A stretch of DNA of 64,000 nt from Aaosphaeria pasadenensis (Eukaryota > Ascomycota > Dothideomycetes > Pleosporales): assembly GCA_022813625.1 (NCBI GenBank), contig JAKLMB010000023.1, positions 434,001 through 498,000 on the forward strand, written 5' to 3'. Below are positions 57,189-64,000 of this stretch, piece by piece. The notes under the pieces are model-generated. The model worked only from the letters and a program-made list of their open reading frames with translations, ran no database searches and was not told the origin of the DNA. Numbering within the stretch: the stretch's first letter is position 1; every line of letters begins with the position of its first letter. A program made the translations under genes and the position numbers.

Positions 57189-58058
57189 CTACTTTTGCTG
57201 CAATTCATTGGGGTACCAGATATAGAAGACAACCATGACAGCCAACATGAGGATGGAGTCGAAAACGTATAGCGGCCACTCGTTCCGGAGTAGATAGCCG
57301 TTAGAGCCACCACCATATTCAATGATACGAAAAATACATCGAATAAGGATCAGTGCGGAGGTGATGTACAGCATCTTCATGATCTTGGCCCAGTCAAAGG
57401 GGGAGTATGTTCCAAGCCGGGCATTATATCGCTTGTGAAAGACAATGGCAGCCACAACGAAAAGACCAAAGAAGACAATCTGAATGACAAGACCGAAGAT
57501 TACGATGATCTCGCCTGTCTTAGCACTCGTTCCCGCTGCCATGTATCCTGCGCCACTGGCTTGTACCAGGAAGGCAAATGCATCTCCGATCACAAAGGTC
57601 TTTGTGAGCCAGTTTACGCGGACGATTGATAGACGTTCAGCTTCTGGGCCGAGGCCACGCATCACACGACCCAGAGTCATGTAGATCGAAGCGGCGAAGA
57701 GGGAAGGAGGAACGAGTAGGAAGACGGATTGAATGATGTACGGTCCGAGTTGGTCGGTTGCGTTGTTAGCACCTATGCGTCCACCGTACCCAATGACTTC
57801 CACTGAGATGATATCATCAGTATACAACTTTTCTAAACTTAGGAGGCATTACTTACGATAGCCACCAATAACGAAGCAGACGCAAAACCACATGCGCTGT
57901 CGGTACATTTTCCATGTGTGCATTGCCGATGCAATTAGAAATAGGATAAGGAATATGACCGCAGCTGCCATGGAAGGTACATATTTCCAAAGGTAGAAAT
58001 CACCTTTGTAGGGCAGAAGCTCGCCTCTTCTGAGGAGTATCGAAACCGTTGGCGCCAT
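57189..58058 (-). CDS. RTA1-family lipid-translocating exporter-like protein
   Basis: Exon 1 is 58058-57857, the intron is 54 bp (57856-57803) and exon 2 is 57802-57189; 271 aa. RTA1-like proteins are fungal seven-transmembrane proteins linked to lipid translocation and resistance to toxic amphiphiles. The splice yields GGYLEVIGYGGRI, a family hallmark. Others are LGPYIIQSVFLLVPPSLFAASIYM, GLGPEAERLS..NWLTKTFVIGDAFAFLVQASG, IRCIFRIIEYGGGSNGYLLRNEW and the final FYIWYPNE. Seven hydrophobic segments can be counted. Length is slightly below the usual ~300 aa because the C-terminal tail is short. A TATA-like element lies about 140 bp upstream at 58196-58205. Divergent from a Zn2Cys6 regulator. 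Confidence 0.92.
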
Positions 58059-58195
58059 TGTTGGGGTGGTTGTTGATTCAGGTCAAGAATTTGAAATGAT
58101 CGATTACGACAAGTATAGCAACAAGGAGTATTGTTTGAATGTGGAATGAGACTGGATGACTGGAAAAGCTATGACTGATGGGAAATGCCCATAGC

Positions 58196-58205
58196 TATAT
58201 ATATT
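58196..58205 (-). promoter_or_regulatory. TATA-like element of the RTA1 gene
   Basis: On the minus strand AATATATATA, about 138-147 bp upstream of the ATG at 58058, within an otherwise mixed sequence. Confidence 0.45.
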
Positions 58206-59015
58206 TTGAAAGTAATCAACGATTTCCCCCATGTTGCATACTTGGCATTCTTAGTTATTGCGACCGTATAGATACGCTGGGACCCAGATGTCTAGACTGG
58301 TTCAATGCTGCATCAGTGCATGGTCCTTATTGAGGGATTGCCATGAGTGCAGCTGTTTTAAGTCGGTAGTTTCAGTGGTAGTATGTCAGTGGTCATAGTT
58401 GAACAGCAGCCAAGACCGTACAGGAATCGTACAGGTCACGTACAATAGTCGTAAAACTATCGTACGGTAGCTCCATTTCCCAACTAAGGTAAACTTGCAA
58501 TGTTACTGCTTGAATGATCAATGAATTGTATAACAGATTGTAAAAGCTCGGGAAGACCATAAATGGACGATAAGTGTCTGACAATGGACGATGTCTTTGC
58601 AGTCTAACTGCTTATGCATACATACATTAGAGACTACACCTGCAGTCAACAAGGGTTCCATGTAACATTTAATATTATATGATTGTTCAAATATCGTTCT
58701 CACTATTGCTCTAACTCATCTCTGGCCCTTCGAGTACGCTCCATACCTAAACGACCAAAAAGATATGTCTGCACATTCTGCAACAACCTTTCGACTTGGT
58801 ATACTAGAATTCTGAATGACCACAAAATGACAAGCTCAGAAAGTCTGTCCTCTTTTGACCACTGGTAGTTTGATATCGTCTTCTTAGTAGATGTCACTTC
58901 GCTGATTATTGTTTTCTTGAGCGCCGGCGACATTGGGAATACTCAGTCACTAGCAAGAAATATCTGAGGTATTCTGGAATGGCACACGCTTCCTGGCACA
59001 GGTACTTGAATTTAC

Positions 59016-59357
59016 ATGAGCCTTTATCAAGTTAGAAGAGACAAGAAGTGGGCCAGCCTTTCGAAAGGGCCTAAACGCAGGGTTCACGGTACTGATATAG
59101 AAAGCTCCGGTGGGAAGTACGTGGTAGCTTCTGATACTCTAGCTGTGAACATAACTATTGATGGAGCGGCGTTGGAATGTCAAGAGACTGACTATCATAA
59201 TGAGACCTGGGGTGATAAGACTGTACTTAAAAACCTGATTACCGTGACTACATTTCTAAAGACGGGCTGTCAATACAAGTACTCAAACGGTACATTAGAT
59301 TTGGCGAGACTGGAAACGTACCTTGAGGTTGAAGGATTGATGAGACGACAAAAATAG
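59016..59357 (+). CDS. Uncertain small open frame, 113 aa
   Basis: ATG at 59016 with a continuous frame in AT-rich DNA. The translation is mixed in composition, with three NXT/S-type sites (NIT, NET, NGT) and two cysteines but no signal peptide. I recognise no family, and no splice extension was found. It may be a gene fragment or chance. It is listed only because it is the sole sizeable, complex frame in this interval. Confidence 0.25.
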   Translation: MSLYQVRRDKKWASLSKGPKRRVHGTDIESSGGKYVVASDTLAVNITIDGAALECQETDYHNETWGDKTVLKNLITVTTFLKTGCQYKYSNGTLDLARLETYLEVEGLMRRQK

Positions 59358-59823
59358 GCGCACAATTGATCGAGCAAATGACTTGATTCAGGTGTTGTGG
59401 TCCTGCGGATCCAATCTCTTCTTTTCTCGACTCAAAGGTAGTTACCATTGGGCGAATGAAGAAGCTGGGAGCGGCGCTTTCGCGGTGGTTTGTTACATGT
59501 TAGTGTACGTAGTTTGTACGATGGCTATACGATAGCTATACGATAGGCTAACGCTATTCACTAGTTAGTGTTACTTCTGTCCACCCCATTGGCTTTCTTG
59601 TTAGGGTATGGCTTCAAGCTATTTTATGTTCCCTACCCAGGGACAAAGTCTCTGTCCTTGCAGAATTGAATGTTCTTCGCCTGTTGGACATTGGAAAACC
59701 TGTGAGCGTTTGCATTCCGGAATGTCTCTACTTCGCATTTGTTAGTGACGTAGTCCCCTTCGTACGTCGCAAGGGTCTCGGAGGAATAGAACTCCATAGA
59801 TCAATTGCCCGCATAACGTGATA

Positions 59824-61350
59824 ATGGCTACCAGACGGCATCATCGGAAGTCGAGAGGCGGTTGTGTAGCTTGCAAAAAGAAACACATCAAGGTACGTTA
59901 TAATTACCTCATCATTCCATGGCCACCAGTGTTGTGGTTCTTATTCTAAGTTTAAGCTGCTTGGTAGTGCGATGAGCGCAGGCCTCAATGCCTGAACTGC
60001 TTCAAAAGAAGCATTAGCTGCACCTATATCGACGCCCCAAGTCCGTCTTACCCATCATCGACCTACCCATCGCCAATCGAAGATTCGCAAGAACCCCAAC
60101 CGTCATCATCCTCAAAGCGTGCGCGTGTGTATAGCGCTGAGGATCTTGAGCTTTTGCATCATTACTGTGCCAAAGCGAATGCATCAGTGTCTCAATCCAT
60201 AGGTCTATCCGCGGAGAGAGGATTATTTGAGCTTCCAAAGCTCGCTTTCGAGTCCGACTATGTCCTTCACGCCATCATCGGGTTAGCAGCGTTACATCGA
60301 GCGCACCTTGAGGGCGAGACAGGACAGAGCTCAGATTGTGATTGCGCTGCGCTGGCCGCCGATCACATCAACGCCGCTCTACCATCATATCGAAGTGCAT
60401 TGCAAAACATCACAGAGTCAAACTGCGCGTCTCTACTGATGTTCGCGTCCTTGCTGTCGCTTTATGTCTTTGCATCCTCCAACAACGGACTCAATCCTTT
60501 TCAAAAGAACAGCCAATCCGCAAAGCACGGCTCAGGTCTCAGCCTGGTATCCTGGCTCGGTCTGATAGTCGGAGGTATGACTGCCATCAGACCGTGGTAC
60601 TGGCACATCCTCCACACCACTGAATATGGCCCATGTCTTCAGACACAACTCTGGACAGTACAAAAAAAGCCGGAAAGTCCCATCCAGATCCACAGGGACG
60701 GTATACTGGCGGGCCTTGAGCGGCTTTGGAGCGAGGACAGAAGACTCCTAAGCCCCGGTTCCGACATCAACAGCCAGCACCCCTGGCAAAGAAACCTATC
60801 TCCGGAGCAGCGAACTAAGCTCTCGACAGTACTGGAAGCACTTCGGAAAGCGTATTTATGGATTACTTTCGTGTCTCCAGGCAGTACGGATCCTGGACTG
60901 GACCCCAACGAACCTTCGGTCCATGAAAGTCAGCAAAACACATTAAGTAACTATCAATCAGCATTGCCCATGTTCATCACCATGGATCCAGAGTTGAACA
61001 CCAACAAGGACTCTCGAGTCCAAGCATCTCCAATCGAGCTCAGTGCCATACTACAATTCCTACATTCACTGGATGGGGAATTTGAACAGCTACTACATGA
61101 CAAACACCCATATACTTTGGTCATATTGGCATACTACTCGGTACTGTTGAAACAAAAGGATGTCTGGTGGATTAGAGGCGTCGGCGATGATATGTTTGCC
61201 TGGATCAGTGAAGAGCTATCGGATGGACATAACATTGAACTTTTCGGCGAAGATCTTTCGAAGTGGATCGACTGGCCTCGAAGTGTCTTCGTTCATGGAT
61301 TTGATAGTCAAGTTGAAGCTGGGAATATTGGAGTGGATCCATCTTTATAG
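59824..61350 (+). CDS. Zn2Cys6 transcription factor (C6 sterol-regulator-like layout)
   Basis: Exon 1 is 59824-59892, the intron is 75 bp (59893-59967) and exon 2 is 59968-61350; 483 aa. The zinc cluster is at the extreme N-terminus: Cys14, 17, 24, 31, 34 and 41, preceded by basic MATRRHHRKSRGG. The intron falls between Lys23 and Cys24, the same point in the cluster as in the other Zn2Cys6 gene of this window. After a Ser/Pro-rich linker comes a helical region beginning AEDLELLHHY and ALAFESDYVLHAIIGLAALH-like (LAALHRAHL). This small layout, with a C-terminal helical domain, resembles Upc2/sterol-uptake-control-like C6 proteins; that is inference. Likely a nuclear regulator. It diverges from RTA1 and converges on DUF3176 with 196 bp between stops. 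Confidence 0.88.
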
Positions 61351-61546
61351 GGGATTCTGCTATCATAAAATGGCACGAAACTTTTTATTCAAGTCGTCTC
61401 AAGTCAGCACAATTCACTGAAGGCACACATTAGAGATCGAATTAGCAATTGTCAGCATCGGAATCGAAACATTAATTTCCCCTTTAAATATTCCTCCATA
61501 CCATTACATATTGTACATTATTTTCCCAACCCTCTGTTCACGTGGC

Positions 61547-63661
61547 CTATCTTCTCTGCGACGACAACTTCCATCCCTGTTCCGTCGGCACCAACTGGAC
61601 ATTAAACTCCTTCGCCCTCTTCGTAATCTCCCTCTGCCTATTCGTAGCCCCAACAGTACCCATCATATCCAGACTCTCCTTGTCGAAACCGTGGAACAAG
61701 AAAGCCAAAGCGTCGGACTTGAGGTCGTGTACCGGGGGGACGATTCCATCGACGCCAGCCTCGGCCCTGAGCCGCGATTGCGAAATGGTCGTCTGGATCA
61801 CCATGCCGAGGAAGAAGACGATCAGCAGGCCGATAGTCGCTGCGGCGTATATCAGCCATACCCAGCGCACCTCGACGCATGTGGTGTTGAAGTGCACGTC
61901 GCCGATCGCTGGCGCGGTGAAGTTCTCGAGACCGTTCCTGCGCATGTACGTGGTCATGGCGTCGGTCATGTTGCGGACCATTCCATCGACGTCTGCGATG
62001 GTGCCGTTGCCTGATCCTGCGTTCCAGAGCGACATGAGGGTTTCCTTTCCTTCGAAGGCGCCGTAGCCGTAGTTGGGGGAGTCGTAGAGTTCGCCTTGGA
62101 GGATGTCGGCGAGGAGGTAAGGGCCGACACTGTTGTAGAAGATGTAGCCCATGGAGTGGATACACCTTGCTGGGACGGCAGTGTAGGCTTTCTCGGTCAA
62201 GTTCCAAGATCCACCTCCGTAGTCTTTGCAGATTTCAGCCGAGGACTGCGCGGGCGCTTTCGCACAGGGGTTGTAGTCTGTGCTGGTTACGTATTCGGGG
62301 TCTTTTAGGGATCCAAACATGGCGGAGACATTGTATGGAAGCCACCGAGTCTTGTCGTCGAATTTGTAGCCGAGATCCTTCAGGATGCGGCGTCCGTCGT
62401 TGTCGACGCATTTCAGGTCGGCGGTGTTGATTGACCCAGCACCATATCCTACCCTCATGCTGTGCGAGAAGGTCTCCTCAAAGGGACCGCTTTCTTCGAT
62501 GGTTTCGTGCAACTCGCTGATGCTCATAGAGCCCCGAATTGATTTCATGCATGGATAGACTCGACAGCTGTACGCCTTGTAGATATCCGGATCTGGATTC
62601 TCTGGCGCTCTTTCGCGGCGAATCATGGGTATTTCATCGAAGGTACTGCCACCAGACAGGAAAGAAACTGGTTTCATCACAGTTCCGTTCACAGATGGGA
62701 TGATACTCCCATTTGGACGAACAAGAGAAATGCCGTCGAGAGTGGCATTTGTCCAAGGGGTTTTCAGACTACCCGTGCCATTAGTGAAAGTGGACATAAT
62801 AAGATCATCGGTCCTATCTCGACAAGCACTGCAGAACCCCACGGTGGTGTATTCCTCTGGGAAGGTACAGTTGCCAGATCGGCAGGTCGCTTGAACCTGG
62901 GGCTTGATATCGGCGAAGATACCGTTGTAAGCTGCATCTCGAAGACCTCTGGAGATTTCCTGGTAGATTGCGAAAATGTGTCTTCCACTCTCGTCGTAAT
63001 GTTGAGCCCTTGGGATGCTAGCCTGAACATCACCGGACACACGAACGCAGTCCTCTAGGCGTATGATCTGCTGCGAAAAAGGATCGAGTAGAATGACCAG
63101 AATAGTAACGAACGCTCCAAGGGAGGAGAATAGGCCTCCTCTGTGCTTCAAGAGTAGAGCAACGGCGCCCCAGGGACCTCGGGAGGCCTGATCGTGTAGG
63201 GCGAATCCTGAAAGTGGTCTGGGTCTCGAAAGACTTGTCCATTTCAAATGGCTGATACCTTCAGCCAGAATAAGGCCAGCACAACCCTTCATAATCACGG
63301 TGTAAACAGCGATTAAGGCGTTGAGCGAGATTCCGTATCTCCATTGAGGCAGCGGCTTGTGTTCGTAGGCGCGCACTGTAACGATAATGGCAACGACGGT
63401 GGCGACTGTAAGAATACAGGCCAGTATTTCGAGCCACCAGACGTGTAGAAGGCTGCTTCGATGCCATGTCCCCTTGGCGTATTCAATGGGACGAGAAGAA
63501 ATGGTGTTCCAGCGAGTTCCACTCTGAATCTTGTGAATGTTTTCTTCGGATGATTTCTCTGATGAGAACACTTTGCTGTATGTCTTGGGTGCTCTCTCGT
63601 TTGATATCTCATCCTGCGATCGCCCGCCATTGTTCATCTGAACATCGTGGAATCTGTCCAT
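61547..63661 (-). CDS. DUF3176 family membrane protein
   Basis: 704 aa, intronless as read. The frame extends upstream only through a TTG, so ATG 63661 (MDRFHDVQMNN) is used. N-terminal hydrophobic segments (WWLEILACILTVATVVAIIV, NALIAVYTVIMKGCAGLILA, LGAFVTILVILL) are followed by PFSQQIIRLEDC, a hallmark of fungal DUF3176 proteins. A long region then carries many Cys pairs and N-X-S/T sites (likely extracytosolic). A final transmembrane span (VRWVWLIYAAATIGLLIVFFLGMVIQ) and a short cytosolic tail end the protein. Function unknown; a plasma-membrane role is inferred. Convergent with the Zn2Cys6 gene, so their 3' UTRs may overlap. Confidence 0.85.
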   Translation of the reverse strand: MDRFHDVQMNNGGRSQDEISNERAPKTYSKVFSSEKSSEENIHKIQSGTRWNTISSRPIEYAKGTWHRSSLLHVWWLEILACILTVATVVAIIVTVRAYEHKPLPQWRYGISLNALIAVYTVIMKGCAGLILAEGISHLKWTSLSRPRPLSGFALHDQASRGPWGAVALLLKHRGGLFSSLGAFVTILVILLDPFSQQIIRLEDCVRVSGDVQASIPRAQHYDESGRHIFAIYQEISRGLRDAAYNGIFADIKPQVQATCRSGNCTFPEEYTTVGFCSACRDRTDDLIMSTFTNGTGSLKTPWTNATLDGISLVRPNGSIIPSVNGTVMKPVSFLSGGSTFDEIPMIRRERAPENPDPDIYKAYSCRVYPCMKSIRGSMSISELHETIEESGPFEETFSHSMRVGYGAGSINTADLKCVDNDGRRILKDLGYKFDDKTRWLPYNVSAMFGSLKDPEYVTSTDYNPCAKAPAQSSAEICKDYGGGSWNLTEKAYTAVPARCIHSMGYIFYNSVGPYLLADILQGELYDSPNYGYGAFEGKETLMSLWNAGSGNGTIADVDGMVRNMTDAMTTYMRRNGLENFTAPAIGDVHFNTTCVEVRWVWLIYAAATIGLLIVFFLGMVIQTTISQSRLRAEAGVDGIVPPVHDLKSDALAFLFHGFDKESLDMMGTVGATNRQREITKRAKEFNVQLVPTEQGWKLSSQRR

Positions 63662-64000
63662 GTTTGAGCACTCCAAGGTTGGGAGTTGTCGGCCGAGACG
63701 CGCTGAAAGGATGCTATACTCGTAGGATATTACCACCAAAGAGCATTATATCATTATATTGTAAGGAAGTTTGGTTTGGTTTGCAAAACCAGGCAAGCAT
63801 GAAGCTTTAAATGCGCAGCAACATTGCTCCGCTGTGTGCTCATCTTACTATATAGTAGTGAGGCAGACTGACTTCAAATTTGTCCGTGGTATACTAGACG
63901 ATGCTCGTCCCTGGTCTCGGGCGCTACACTGCATGTACCCAGTGAGAGCTAGTTGGGGCTGGACGTGAGGTGAGGCCGCTTGATACAAAACGGCGGCCAA
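63662..64000. other. Upstream region of the DUF3176 gene
   Basis: AT-rich promoter-side sequence (ATTATATCATTATATTG near 63745) continuing to the window edge. No further gene start is recognised. Confidence 0.45.

Larger units (their letters stand above)
58059..59823. other. Divergent interval between RTA1 and the Zn2Cys6 gene
   Basis: 1.77 kb, AT-rich (58400-58900 especially). It holds the RTA1 promoter at the left, an uncertain small open frame at 59016-59357, and the regulator's promoter at the right, with tandem CGATAGCTATACGAT words near 59520-59545. Confidence 0.5.

Noticed and set aside
53636..63661. Secondary-metabolite gene cluster
   Set aside because: An acyltransferase, an exporter and a regulator are present, but no polyketide synthase, peptide synthetase, terpene synthase or other backbone enzyme is in the window.

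Overview
The window is nuclear DNA of a filamentous ascomycete (Pezizomycotina), most likely a dothideomycete. Most introns are 41-101 bp (one is 160 bp) with GTRNGT donors and YAG acceptors. Intergenic spaces are long, and coding strands have pyrimidine-rich 5' leaders. The families present (HAM1-like/DUF5923, DUF3176, RTA1, Zn2Cys6, C2H2-3CxxC, RBR-type and F-box proteins, fungal BTB proteins) are characteristic of that group. No tRNA, rRNA, CRISPR array, autonomous transposon or virus-derived gene was recognised. All exon structures are my own reading from splice signals, frame continuity and protein-family knowledge.

Layout. 1-5.5 kb: the 5' end of a HAM1-like gene, then an accessory island with an F-box pseudogene (three in-frame TAG codons), an intact C2H2/3CxxC zinc protein and a wrecked RBR-type gene. 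Two diverged direct copies of a ~160-bp repeat bracket the island. 5.5-15.9 kb: one gene, a mitochondrial-type malic enzyme, between gene-free stretches of about 3.8 and 4.4 kb with strong strand-composition asymmetry. 15.9-25 kb: a Ser/Pro-rich small protein, RFT1 (ER lipid-linked oligosaccharide pathway) head to head with a GNAT acetyltransferase, a patatin-like phospholipase and a membrane-type short-chain dehydrogenase. 26-29 kb: a BTB protein with a long tail of Trp-Gly/Lys-rich/Pro-Glu modules. 29-36 kb, minus strand: mitochondrial ribosomal protein uL11m, a 755-residue Zn2Cys6 regulator with a G-quadruplex-like promoter repeat, and an F-box-like protein. 37.6-49.3 kb, minus strand: RNA polymerase II CTD phosphatase FCP1, sterol glucosyltransferase ATG26/UGT51 and vacuolar aspartic protease PEP4/pepA. 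49.3-64 kb: a 4.3-kb gene-free stretch, an acyltransferase-3 membrane enzyme, an RTA1 exporter divergent from a Zn2Cys6 regulator, and a DUF3176 membrane protein.

How the genes fit together. Housekeeping genes (malic enzyme, RFT1, uL11m, FCP1, ATG26, PEP4) are interspersed with lineage-specific genes. There is no biosynthetic gene cluster. The most unusual structures are the repeat-bracketed pseudogene island, the modular BTB/WG protein, and a possible regulator/lipid-exporter pair near the right end.
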